From the NCBI RefSeq assembly GCF_018141405.1, contig NZ_CP058648.1:573001-637000 (forward strand): 64,000 nucleotides of DNA, given 5' to 3'. The notes under the pieces were generated by a model. The model was not told the origin of the DNA. It ran no database searches and saw only the letters and a list, made by a program, of their open reading frames with translations. Every line of letters starts with the position of its first letter. Position 1 is the first letter of the stretch. Both the position numbers and the translations under genes were made by a program. The stretch is from Serpentinicella alkaliphila (lineage in GTDB: Bacteria; Bacillota; Clostridia; Peptostreptococcales; Natronincolaceae). This document shows, piece by piece, positions 47,352-56,608 of the stretch.

Positions 47352-49502
47352 CTAAATGCCTTTCATACTTAAGGCTACTTTTCCTTTATTATGATCTATG
47401 CCAATAACCTTAACTTGTACAATATCTCCAATTGAAACTACATCCATTGGATTTTTAACAAATTTATCGCTTAATTCAGATATATGTACTAATCCATCGT
47501 TTTTAATACCGATGTCTACAAAGGCCCCAAAATCAATAACATTTCTTACAGTACCTGTTAATACCATGTCCACTTTTAAATCTTCTAATTTTAATACATC
47601 GGTTCTAAAAATTGGTTTTGGTAGCTCTTCCCTAGGGTCTCTACCCGGCTTTTTTAGTTCCTTAATAATATCTCTTAGAGTAGGTATACCCACTCCTAAA
47701 TCCTCTGCTATTTTTTCCTCGGATATCCCCTTTAATTTTTCATCTATAGCTCGAATTCCATCTTTATCTAGTAAAGAGTCATAGCCTAAAGTTTTAAGTA
47801 GGCTTTTAGCAGCCTTATATGATTCAGGATGTACTCCTGTATTATCTAGAGGTTCATCTCCGTCGGAAATTCTTAAGAAGCCTGCACATTGTACAAAGGA
47901 TGATGGTCCTAAACGTTTAACATCATTTAGTTGTTTTCTTGATTCAAACTTCCCATTTTCCTCTCTATATTTAACTATATTATCAGCAACAGACTTACTT
48001 ATACCCGAAATATATTGAAGTAGTGAAGCAGATGCAGTATTCAAATCTACTCCTACACTGTTAACACAGTCCTCTACTACACCCTTTAAAGTTTCATCTA
48101 GTCTTTTTTGATTAACATCATGTTGATATTGTCCCACACCCACATGTTTTGGATCAATTTTAACAAGTTCAGCTAATGGGTCCTGTAGCCTTCTAGCAAT
48201 TGATATTGCACCTCTTAAGGAAACATTTATGTCTGGATATTCCTTAGATGCTAGTTCTGATGCAGAGTAAACCGATGCCCCTGCTTCACTTACTATCATG
48301 TAGAATATTTTTTGATCCATTTCATTTAACATTTCAGCTACAAAGGTTTCAGATTCTCTAGAGGCTGTCCCATTACCGATAGCAATTATTTCTACACCAT
48401 ACTTTCCAATCATTGCTTTTAAAACCTTTTTGCTTCCTTCCACATCATTCTGTGGTGCTGTAGGATAGATTGTGGTTGTATCCAAAAGTTTACCAGTCTC
48501 ATCTACAATAGCAATTTTACAACCAGTTCTATAAGCAGGGTCAAAGCCCATTACTACCTTCCCTTTAATCGGTGGTTGAAGTAATAGTTTTTTTAAATTT
48601 TCCCCAAATACTTTAATAGCCTTCTCTTCAGCTTTCTCCGTAAGTAAGGATCTTATTTCTCTTTCAATAGATGGTGAAATCAATCTTTTATATGCATCAT
48701 CTATAGCTAAAACTACATATGGGGAGGTTATAGTGTTTCCTGCTTTTACAAGCCTACCTCTTAAATAGCTAATTATCTTATCTTCTACTATATCAATTTT
48801 AACCTTCAAAAACTCCTCTTTTTCTCCTCTGTTCATAGCTAAAATCCTATGCTCTAGAACAGTTTTTACCCTTTCCTTATAGTCATAATACATTTCATAA
48901 ACAGACTTGTTTTCTGGATCTGTAGCCTTTGAAATTATAAGACCATCATTCAAGGTAATATCTCTAACCACTTTCCTATAATCACTATTATCTGAAACTA
49001 ATTCCGCAATAATATCCATTGCTCCATTGATAGCATCCTCCATAGTGTTAACATCCAATTCTGGATTGATAAAGGGTTCAACAATAGTTTCTATTTGACC
49101 ATCAACAATTTTTTGCTCCATTATTATATTCGCTAAGGGCTCTAGCCCTTTTTCTTTAGCAATTGTAGCTCTAGTCCTTCTCTTAGGTCTAAAAGGTCTA
49201 TATATATCCTCAATCTCTTGTAGAGTAACAGCTTTCTTAATTTTTTGTTCTATTTCCTCTGTCATTTTTTCCTGTTCGCTAATTAGTCTAAAAACTTCAT
49301 CTCTACGATTTTCTAAATTTCATAAATATATTAATCTTTCTGAAAGCTCCCTTAAAACAGTATCACTTAATTCACCGGTCATTTCCTTACGGTATCTAGC
49401 TATGAATGGGATTGTATTCCCTTCATCAATAAGCTGTATTGTGTTTGAAACCTGAAATTCCTTAAGTTTAAACTCATTTATCAATTGTTTTAAAATAGAC
49501 AT
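47352..49502 (-). pseudogene. tex: Transcription accessory protein Tex, interrupted by an in-frame TGA
   Basis: Codons 1-60 (49320-49502) start [20 protein letters not shown] and end RLIYL-TGA. The same frame continues NLENRRDEVFRLISEQEKMTEE, which matches the family, so no base is lost. The body has the Tex YqgF-like domain (VVMGFDPAYRTGCKIAIVD), the helix-hairpin-helix (GISKSVADNIVKYREENGKF) and a C-terminal S1 domain (VLTGTVRNVIDFGAFVDIGI). The missing codon normally holds an arginine, and one CGA-to-TGA change would explain the stop. The downstream ATG at 49265 could give a truncated protein. Confidence 0.88.
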
Positions 49503-49545
49503 TATCTTTTCCTCCCCTTTACAACACTAAGGATATTATAGCATG

Positions 49546-49590
49546 AACCTCCCACCACTTAAATCCTATCGGATTTTGAAGTGTGGGTTT
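49546..49590. repeat. Right-end hairpin of the IS605-family element
   Basis: Stem AACCTCCCACCACTTAAATCC with GGATTTTGAAGTGTGGGTTT around TATC. In IS605 elements the omega RNA that guides TnpB overlaps this end. Confidence 0.8.
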
Positions 49591-49621
49591 CTTGTGTATC
49601 GAATTTAAGATTTCACTATCT

Positions 49622-51091
49622 CTAGGCAACGCTTAACACAAGTGGCGTGGACACGACGCCTCTATTCCCTTTGCCGAAGGCATCAGGAACTACTTTTCTA
49701 ATGATATTGGCAGCACCGTTCACATCTGCATTTATTAAAATGTCGTTCTTTGTTTTGTACATACCTCGTTTAATTCTTTTACCTGAGAATTGTAACTTCT
49801 CTTCTTTCTTATCTTTATAGCTAGGAATATGGTCATTATCTAAGAAAGACGCTTTTGAGGTGTAACTCTCTTCAGTTATTATCACCTTTATGCACTTCAT
49901 ATTAGCCTTGTAGATCAAAATTTCAATGAACATGCTATATGGTATACCCTTAAAATTAAGCTTTATGTCTTTTCTTAAATTAACATTTTCTTTAAAGTCC
50001 TTGTTTTTACCAATAATAATGGTGTCAATATTTAAGCCTACGGCATATTGGATAATATTAAAGCTAGCCTTATGTAGAAAGTCTTTTACTTTATCTCGTC
50101 TTTTGCTATCTAACTTATCTAATCGACTAGAGGTGAAGGGCCCTTGTTTCTCAGTTTTACCTTGTCTTAGGATTCCATAATAATGAGCTCTCATCTTGTT
50201 GTAGTATTGATTTATACTCTTAAGCACTTTGCCCTTAATAATAATTGGCTGCTGGCCAACATTATTTACGATGGTTGCAAAATTATCAATACCTAAGTCA
50301 ATGCCTAAAATTCTTTCAGGAGTTTCCTTTAAGGGCACCCGCTTCTCTTGAAGCTCAAATACGACTTCGATTGTGTAGTATGTATGCCCTGGTACTATGC
50401 GAACCTGCTTTAACGAGCCTTCAATCTGACCCAGCTTACCTAGATTGATTTTTTCCTTAGTCTTAGGGAACTTAAGATACTTATTATCCTGAATTACACA
50501 GGTCTGATTTGAGAAAAAAGCTATTTTTCGGCCATTTTTTTTAGCGTATCTTGGGGGCTTTGGTTTGCCTTTGTATTTATCAGGATTCTTTTTGTAATCT
50601 TTTGATGCCTCAAAGAAGCTCTTCCAGTCTTGAAATACCAACTTTATCACATGCTGATTGCTGTGTGATGGTAAACTTATGTAATCAACTTGATTTCTGG
50701 TCTTAAAGACACCATCCAGTAGACCATAGCTTGGATAAGAGTTTTCTTCAGTCAAAGATTCGAACAGCTTTGCATCTGCAATTTTCTTCTTTTGGTTTTC
50801 AGGTTTTTGAAGTTCCTTTAATCTTCTTTTTTCAACATAGGCTATCTTGATGTCATTTAAAGTCTGGATAACATCATTTATTTCTTTTATCACTTTAACT
50901 TCATTATCTTGTCTGCTTACTTTATCTTTTTTTAGCCCACTAAAAATTTGGCGAATATAGAAGTTAGTCGTGTTATATAGGTTCTTAGATAGGAAACACA
51001 TGCTATCGCAATAGGTATACAGCCTATGTCCCTTCTTAATTCTAATGCTTTGAGTTCTCAAAATTTTATCTTCATCTTTTTTCTTTTCCAT
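49622..51091 (-). CDS. tnpB: RNA-guided endonuclease TnpB family protein
   Basis: 489 residues. The start at 51091 (MEKKKDEDKILRTQSIRIKK) has AAAGGGGGG 8 bp upstream; a longer frame to 51202 lies in the tnpA remnant. The RuvC acidic residues are visible: Asp in LGIDLGIDNFATIV, Glu in IITEESYTSKASFLD and Asp in INADVNGAANIIRK. The zinc ribbon (two CxxC) of the standard TnpB is missing; instead there is SKASFLDNDHIPSYK followed by KRIKRGMYK, a known variant without cysteines. TnpB cuts DNA guided by omega RNA. The frame is intact although tnpA is dead. Confidence 0.9.
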   Translation of the reverse strand: MEKKKDEDKILRTQSIRIKKGHRLYTYCDSMCFLSKNLYNTTNFYIRQIFSGLKKDKVSRQDNEVKVIKEINDVIQTLNDIKIAYVEKRRLKELQKPENQKKKIADAKLFESLTEENSYPSYGLLDGVFKTRNQVDYISLPSHSNQHVIKLVFQDWKSFFEASKDYKKNPDKYKGKPKPPRYAKKNGRKIAFFSNQTCVIQDNKYLKFPKTKEKINLGKLGQIEGSLKQVRIVPGHTYYTIEVVFELQEKRVPLKETPERILGIDLGIDNFATIVNNVGQQPIIIKGKVLKSINQYYNKMRAHYYGILRQGKTEKQGPFTSSRLDKLDSKRRDKVKDFLHKASFNIIQYAVGLNIDTIIIGKNKDFKENVNLRKDIKLNFKGIPYSMFIEILIYKANMKCIKVIITEESYTSKASFLDNDHIPSYKDKKEEKLQFSGKRIKRGMYKTKNDILINADVNGAANIIRKVVPDAFGKGNRGVVSTPLVLSVA

Positions 51092-51129
51092 GATTTCACC
51101 CCCCTTTAATATTTTTTGATTTCCTACAA

Positions 51130-51440
51130 TTACTTTTCTCCCTGACTTTCGATGTACTGCTCGATTACCTCGATAGTGGCTCCGCCAGTTGAAATCAAGC
51201 AAAAGCTTTTAGACCAACCAAAATGCTCTTGCACAACTTTGATGAGTTGGTGTTGGGATGACAGCTATGCAGAGCATGGACATGGTCCTTGTCGTGATTC
51301 CACTCAGTTAGAGTTATGTTGTAGCTAGGTGCTACTCTTTCAAACACTTCTCTTAATCTAGACGATATCTCATCATCTATAACTTGTCGTCTATACTTTA
51401 CTACAAAAATCAGATGAATGCTAAATACCGAGTGATTATT
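51130..51440 (-). pseudogene. tnpA: IS200-type Y1 transposase TnpA, damaged
   Basis: The minus strand reads NNHSVFSIHLIFVVKYRRQV, then ISSRLREVFERVAPSYNITL, then the HUH motif WNHDKDHVHAL. After that it leaves the family sequence. In another frame the C-terminus appears as SFCLISTGGATIEVIEQYIE followed by SQGEK and a stop at 51130. About 30 residues of the middle, including the catalytic tyrosine region, are deleted or shifted. It cannot transpose the element by itself. Confidence 0.85.
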
Positions 51441-51630
51441 TGACTATTTGGCTCTATTTTCAAATTACCATAATATTTTTTGTTCGTTAAGACTGATTAT
51501 ATTTTAACATAGTAAAAATATGTGTCTCAACCCCATATTTACATAATTCATCCCCCACTTTTAGAAGATGTAGGTTTTCTTTTGAGTTTTAAATAAATTT
51601 TTCCATAACTGGTTTTAGTTATTTAAAAAG

Positions 51631-52882
51631 CTAATGTTCCTTTAATTTTCTGTCATCCTCTTTCCATTTATTCATATATTCATATTGCCAATGGTCTGGA
51701 TTTGTAACTCCATAAATAACGCGATTATGACCAATTGCATATCCTATAATACTTCCCAAGGTTGCTGGTATAGCAATTCTTAAACCTACCATCTCTACTA
51801 ACATAATTGCAGCAGCTAAGGGCACATTTGCAATACCCGCTAAGCTTGCAGTCATACCAGCAATTACTAAAGAGGATGATAACCCACTTTCAGCCCCTAC
51901 AATTACAGATAAACAGTTACCCGTAGCTGCACCTAAAAATAGAGCAGTTATTACTAATCCCGCACTTCCACCAGAAGCTACTGTAAATGAGGTTGCAAGC
52001 ATTTTACCTATAATAATAAGCATTAAAAATCCTAAAGTCATTTGACCAGTAATTAGCTCTTGTATAATATCCGTTCCTTTTCCTGCAACTTTTGGGATAA
52101 ATATTAATACTATTCCAGTTAATAAACCCCAAATAAAAGGGTTTATATTACTCTTTATCCTATTATTAAACAGATCTTGAGTCCACTTAAATATATTAAT
52201 AAATATTAACGAAACTATCCCGGCCAAAATAGACGCAAATATAAATAAAGGGACGTTAAAAACATTAGGTAAATAGTTAGGCAATTGGAAAAATGGTGTG
52301 GATTTATATACCATGCTGTATATGACATATCCCATCGTAGATGATAACATAGCTGGAAAAAGTTCAGTATAGTGTAGGGATGAACGATATAAAACCTCTA
52401 CAACAAATACCCCACCTCCTAAGGGTGATCTAAAAATTGCACCAATAGCACCAGCTGCTCCACATATCATAAGAGTTCTTCTTTCCTCATCAGTAAATAA
52501 CTCGTTTATTTTAATTATTTTTAATATTCCTTCTGTCATTGAACTTCCTATAACTAGCATAGATCCTTCTACGCCGCCCTTTAATTTAAACCTAAGGTTA
52601 TGGCTGTAGCTACAATCTTACTCCATGCGTTTCTAAACTTAATCTAACACCCTCTATTTACGGTTTCTATATATTTATCTGGCCAAAGCCTGAAGCTATG
52701 TTATCAGACCTATAAATTATAATAACTAATAGTCCACCTATAGCTGGAGAAATCCATAGAGGAAGAGACAAACTTAATCTACTTACAATATTTATCGAAA
52801 AGTTTAATATTAGTGCAGCTAACCCCCCACATAAGCCCATAATAGTTGCTATAGTTAGCCATTTTGTCATATATCCACCCAC
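51631..52882 (-). pseudogene. ClC-type chloride channel/transporter, decayed
   Basis: The 5-prime piece (52667-52882) reads MTKWLTIATIMGLCGGLAAL, the first ClC helices. The next 100 bp carry the family sequence in another frame (DKYIETVNRG, AWSKIVATAITLG) with two stops. The 3-prime piece (from 52560) resumes with GVEGSMLVIG, a degraded GxEGP, then GGGVFVVEVLYRSS and the long membrane part to KLKEH. At least two frameshifts and two nonsense codons are needed, so it is a true pseudogene. It is adjacent to the IS605 element. Confidence 0.85.
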
Positions 52883-53021
52883 ATATCAATACCTAATTCT
52901 AGTCATATATATCTCCTTAAATAGATTTTCCATTTATTCTATCCATTTGGAAAGAAAATAATATTTAATAACAAGATAAAAATAGATATTATTGAGTGGC
53001 TTACGTACTATGCCTAATGTT

Positions 53022-53060
53022 AAAAAAAATGGTATAAGATAATCTAGTTATCTTATACCA
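53022..53060 (-). terminator. Intrinsic terminator after ytvI
   Basis: TGGTATAAGATAA (53030-53042) pairs perfectly with TTATCTTATACCA (53048-53060), and eight T follow on the minus strand. Confidence 0.92.
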
Positions 53061-53098
53061 GTGAATTTTCTCTACTATAAAGTTTTATATATTATAAC

Positions 53099-54175
53099 CT
53101 ACTCGACTAATTTTGTTTTATCTGGACTATTTTCTATTTTGTAATATGCCATGACAATTACAACTGCTACAGGTCCAATAATTAATCCTAATACACCCAA
53201 AGTCTTTAATCCTACATACATAGATACTAAAGTAAGAAGTGGATGAATACCAATTTGTTTACCTAGTACTTTTGGCTCCAATAATTGTCTTATAGTCATA
53301 GCACTTACATAAACAATACTTATATATACTGCAACACTATAATCACTTTGCAGAATATTCCACACAATCATAGGTAGATATACAACACTAACTCCTAATA
53401 TCGGTAGGGCATCAATTAGACTTACTATTAAAGCTATTATAGCCGCATACTCAATCCCTACAATATATAATCCAATAATACTTACAGAAAATGTAACAGT
53501 CATTAGAATTAATTGGGCTTTAATATATCCCATTAAGGCAAGAAGTAAATCTTTTTTAAGTGCCCCTGCCTTTTCCCTCCATGATGGCTCAGTATGCTTC
53601 AGCACAAAACTTTGTATTTGTTCCTTATCTCTTGCAAAGAAAAAGGCAGCTATAATTGTAACAATTAAAAATACAAAAGCCTCCGGAACAAAAGTCAGTA
53701 AACTAAGAATAGAAGACAAAACAACACTCATATATAGAGTTATCTTATCTGCTAGGATATTAATTCCATTTAGTAAACTTTGACTTATTTCCTTTGGAAG
53801 TAAATTATAAAAAGCATGAACTTTATCAAATATAAGTCTAGCTTCATCATAGAAATAATTTCTATTTTCAGATAACATAGAAGAGAACTCTATAGTCTCA
53901 ATTGTTATTAACCCTCCTATTATAAATATAACTAAAAGAAAAGTTCCTACTAATAAAGATAAACTAAAATATATTGCAATGGAACGTGATACTCTAAGTT
54001 TTTTCTGAAGAAATCTAATTAATGGTTCGATAAAAAACGCAATCCCCCATGCTAAAACAAAAGGCAAAGTTGCGGAAATAAAAATTGAACCAAAATAATA
54101 TGTTATAGCTAAGCAAACCAATAAAATCACAATTTTCAGAATATTTTTTTGATGTTTTTCATAAAACTCGAGCAT
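53099..54175 (-). CDS. ytvI: Sporulation integral membrane protein YtvI (AI-2E transporter family)
   Basis: 358 residues, about eight membrane segments, with the AI-2E/PF01594 C-terminus: LIVSLIDALPILGVSVVYLPM, then RQLLEPKVLGKQIGIHPLLTLVSMYVGLK. The first segment and the length match YtvI of Bacillus and clostridia. The molecular role is not settled. It is monocistronic, with GGGGGAC before the ATG. It lies between ClC and TnpB relics, so it borders decaying DNA but is itself intact. Confidence 0.9.
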   Translation of the reverse strand: MLEFYEKHQKNILKIVILLVCLAITYYFGSIFISATLPFVLAWGIAFFIEPLIRFLQKKLRVSRSIAIYFSLSLLVGTFLLVIFIIGGLITIETIEFSSMLSENRNYFYDEARLIFDKVHAFYNLLPKEISQSLLNGINILADKITLYMSVVLSSILSLLTFVPEAFVFLIVTIIAAFFFARDKEQIQSFVLKHTEPSWREKAGALKKDLLLALMGYIKAQLILMTVTFSVSIIGLYIVGIEYAAIIALIVSLIDALPILGVSVVYLPMIVWNILQSDYSVAVYISIVYVSAMTIRQLLEPKVLGKQIGIHPLLTLVSMYVGLKTLGVLGLIIGPVAVVIVMAYYKIENSPDKTKLVE

Positions 54176-54310
54176 AATGTCCCCCTCATTTGTTTTTGCC
54201 TCTCATTATAAATGAACCTTTTACTTTATATTTACAAATCCCCACAGTTGCTACAAGTTTACCCAAGCTCTAAGAACAGTACCTGCCCCGATTAGCTACA
54301 TATCTTATAT

Positions 54311-54484
54311 TTACATAGCTAATTTTAGTAGATTTAGACTTGCGTTATAGTCCCTATCTATTTCTAAGCCACATTCAGGGCAGTAATGGTTCTACATGAC
54401 AAATCCTTTATTTGACTTGATTTATTGCCACATGTAGAACAAAGTTGACTACTTGCATAGTTTATTGTTGGATTATGGTTTTAT
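54311..54484 (-). pseudogene. TnpB C-terminal fragment with zinc ribbon
   Basis: The minus strand reads NPTINYASSQLCSTCGNKSS, then after a one-base shift HYCPECGLEIDRDYNASLNL, then LKLAM and a stop at 54311. CSTCG and CPECG are the zinc ribbon and ASLNL the end of the RuvC domain of a standard TnpB. The rest of the gene is absent. It is a different TnpB type from the one at 49622, so it is the trace of a second IS605/IS607 element. Confidence 0.85.
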
Positions 54485-54493
54485 CATTTAGAT

Positions 54494-55753
54494 CTATAGT
54501 ATCGTGAGGATGCGAATGCACTTAATTCTATTCTTGTCAACTCGTTCTACTATAATTTTGGTATTTTCTAACTCTAACTTCTCTCCTAGTTCAGGTAATC
54601 TTCCCAGCTCTTTTATAATAAACCCACCAATTGAGTCAACATCCTGTGACTCAAAGTTTGTACCTATCATTTCATTTACTGTCTCTATTCTTAAACTAGC
54701 ATTAATTATGAATTCGTCCTCTTTAATTACTTCTATATCCTTTATATTATCATCATACTCGTCTTCGATATTCCCAACAATTTCTTCAATAAGATCTTCA
54801 ATTGTTACTATTCCGGCAGTGCCTCCATACTCATCCAGTACAATTGAAATATGAACGCGCTTCTTCTTCATATCTTTAAAAACCTCAGTAATTTTTTTGA
54901 ATTCAAAGGTATAATAAGGTTCTCGTATAAAATTTTCAAGTCTAAAGTTTTCTTTTGCTTCATCATTGAAAGCTATATCTTTAACATTTAGAATTCCAAT
55001 TATGTCATCTATTTTATCTCTATACACAGGATATCTTGAAAATTGTTCACTCTTAATTATATTAATTACCTGCTCATAGCTGTAATCTACATCAATAGCA
55101 ACAGTTTCTGTTCTTTGGACCATAACATCTTTAACCTGTAGGTCGCCGAATTCAAAAACGTTGTGTATCATCTCTCTTTCTTCAACTTCCAATACACCTT
55201 CTTCTTGACTCACATTTACAATAGTTCTTAATTCTTCTTCTGTAATAAATGGATGTTTTTTTTGAATATTTCCACCCATTAACTTTACTAATCCATTAGT
55301 TAAATAAGTAAAAACAACTACGACTGGATTTAGTATTGTTACAATAAAAGATAATAATTTTATAACTTTGAGTGCAACCTTTTCTGAATTTTGTGCTGCT
55401 AAAGATTTTGGTGTAATCTCACAGAAAATTAACACTATAATAGTCATAACTGCTGTTGCTATAGCAATACCACTATCTCTAAAATATTCTATTGCTAATG
55501 ATGTTGCTAGTGCTGAGGCCGCAATGTTTACAGCATTATTTCCCAAGAGTACAGTTCCTAGTAGCTTAGCAGGATGTTGCACAAGCTTATTTATTAAAAC
55601 AGCGCCTTTTACGCCCTCTTCCATCATATTTCTAGTTCTAATTTTACTTAAAGACATTAGTGCTGTCTCTGCTGCTGAAAAAAAAGCCGAAAAAGCCAAA
55701 AGTAAAAATAGAACAATTATTTTCCATAAGTTATCCTGTCCCAAACAAAACAC
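54494..55753 (-). CDS. CNNM/HlyC-CorC family transporter (DUF21-CBS-CorC)
   Basis: 419 residues. The N-terminal DUF21 domain has LLLAFSAFFSAAETALMSLSK and several membrane segments to about residue 140. A tandem CBS pair follows (VKDVMVQRTETVAIDVDYSY, then HISIVLDEYGGTAGIVTIEDL with the DEYGGTAGIV signature), then a C-terminal CorC/HlyC domain ending CIRILTIL. It probably exports or regulates Mg or Co ions. It is monocistronic, with only a weak ribosome binding site (GGGAGTG) upstream of the ATG at 55753. Confidence 0.92.
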   Translation of the reverse strand: MFCLGQDNLWKIIVLFLLLAFSAFFSAAETALMSLSKIRTRNMMEEGVKGAVLINKLVQHPAKLLGTVLLGNNAVNIAASALATSLAIEYFRDSGIAIATAVMTIIVLIFCEITPKSLAAQNSEKVALKVIKLLSFIVTILNPVVVVFTYLTNGLVKLMGGNIQKKHPFITEEELRTIVNVSQEEGVLEVEEREMIHNVFEFGDLQVKDVMVQRTETVAIDVDYSYEQVINIIKSEQFSRYPVYRDKIDDIIGILNVKDIAFNDEAKENFRLENFIREPYYTFEFKKITEVFKDMKKKRVHISIVLDEYGGTAGIVTIEDLIEEIVGNIEDEYDDNIKDIEVIKEDEFIINASLRIETVNEMIGTNFESQDVDSIGGFIIKELGRLPELGEKLELENTKIIVERVDKNRIKCIRILTIL

Positions 55754-55924
55754 TCCCTTTTTGCATTAGAAATATATCTTAATCATACATCATGTCCATT
55801 TATATATCAATATTATATAATCTAGTGAAAAACATAAGTAATAGAATATTTATATTATTTATATTAATAACCTTAATCTACGATAATTACTACTAAAAAT
55901 ACTATAAATCATATAAATAAAACA

Positions 55925-55966
55925 GCCTCCAATATTGCAATTATTTCTAACTACATTGTGGAGGAG
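55925..55966 (-). terminator. Terminator after the flagellin-fliS genes
   Basis: On the minus strand CCTCCACAATG folds against CATTGGAGG-like TATTGGAGG, followed by CTGTTTTATTT. The stem is imperfect but ends a long AT-rich gap after fliS. Confidence 0.6.
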
Positions 55967-56050
55967 TTTTATTTTCTAAAATTTAAATTTTTATACAAAA
56001 TTCAAGTTAATAAAACACTATATAAACAAATAAACTTCAAAGAAATGGTA

Positions 56051-56518
56051 TCAACCTTTTTCCCAACGGGCCTCATTATTTACTACATAATCGTTTAACT
56101 GACCCTTACCGTATGTTACACCAGCAACAATTGATGGCCCCTTATTTTCAGTCGCTACAGCAACCTCTTTAGCGCCTAGTTCTCCCCATGCTTCATATAG
56201 TGGATTGACAATTTTTACTGCTTTTTCTAGCTTCTCAATATCCCTTTCTATTTCACCTTCAGTTATTAGCTTATTTAAAAAGATATACATACTTTTTAAA
56301 TTTTGAGCTATTTCTGACTGACCCTGAACTGTGGATAGTAGTTCTGCTATTATTTCTCTAGCCTTGTATACTGACTTTTTTAGTTTATTTTCATCGTTAT
56401 CTTTTATTGAAACAATTGCTTCATTAATAGTATCTAATAACCCTTCAAAAACAATTTCTACTAGCTGAGCTGGATTAGCTTGAGCAACTCGGCTAGCTAA
56501 GTACTCCTTTTCTATCAT
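56051..56518 (-). CDS. fliS: Flagellar secretion chaperone FliS
   Basis: 155 residues, a four-helix FliS: PAQLVEIVFEGLLDTINEAI at about 16-35, KAREIIAELLSTVQ near 52-65, and the later helices to about 115. The last 40 residues (VATENKGPSIVAGVTYGKGQ) extend beyond the usual FliS end and may be species-specific. It keeps flagellin unfolded before export. It lies 90 bp after the flagellin gene, with GGAGAGGTG before the ATG, so it is co-expressed. Confidence 0.9.
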   Translation of the reverse strand: MIEKEYLASRVAQANPAQLVEIVFEGLLDTINEAIVSIKDNDENKLKKSVYKAREIIAELLSTVQGQSEIAQNLKSMYIFLNKLITEGEIERDIEKLEKAVKIVNPLYEAWGELGAKEVAVATENKGPSIVAGVTYGKGQLNDYVVNNEARWEKG

Positions 56519-56549
56519 TTAGTTCACCTCTCCTAAAATCTTAGAAATT

Positions 56550-56581
56550 TTTAAAAACTTAGGGAGAGTTACACTCTCCCT
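56550..56581 (-). terminator. Partial terminator between flagellin and fliS
   Basis: On the minus strand AGGGAGAG-TGTAA-CTCTCCCT followed by AAGTTTTTAAA. It would reduce but not abolish fliS transcription. Confidence 0.75.
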
Positions 56582-56608
56582 TTGTATTTAATTTAAAATA
56601 TTATATTA

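Larger units (their letters stand above)
49540..51590 (-). mobile_element. IS200/IS605-family element with broken tnpA and intact tnpB
   Basis: tnpA relic (51130-51440) and tnpB (49622-51091) lie in the usual order. Near the right end, AACCTCCCACCACTTAAATCC folds back on GGATTTTGAAGTGTGGGTTT (49546-49590), the type of hairpin that IS605 TnpA recognises. An imperfect stem-loop with CCCCCACTTTTAGAAG near 51549-51580 marks the other end. Exact cleavage sites are not determined. The element sits between tex and the ClC relic. Confidence 0.85.

Noticed and set aside
51092-51202. N-terminal extension of TnpB
   Set aside because: It reads the tnpA C-terminal region in another frame; a strong ribosome binding site precedes the ATG at 51091.
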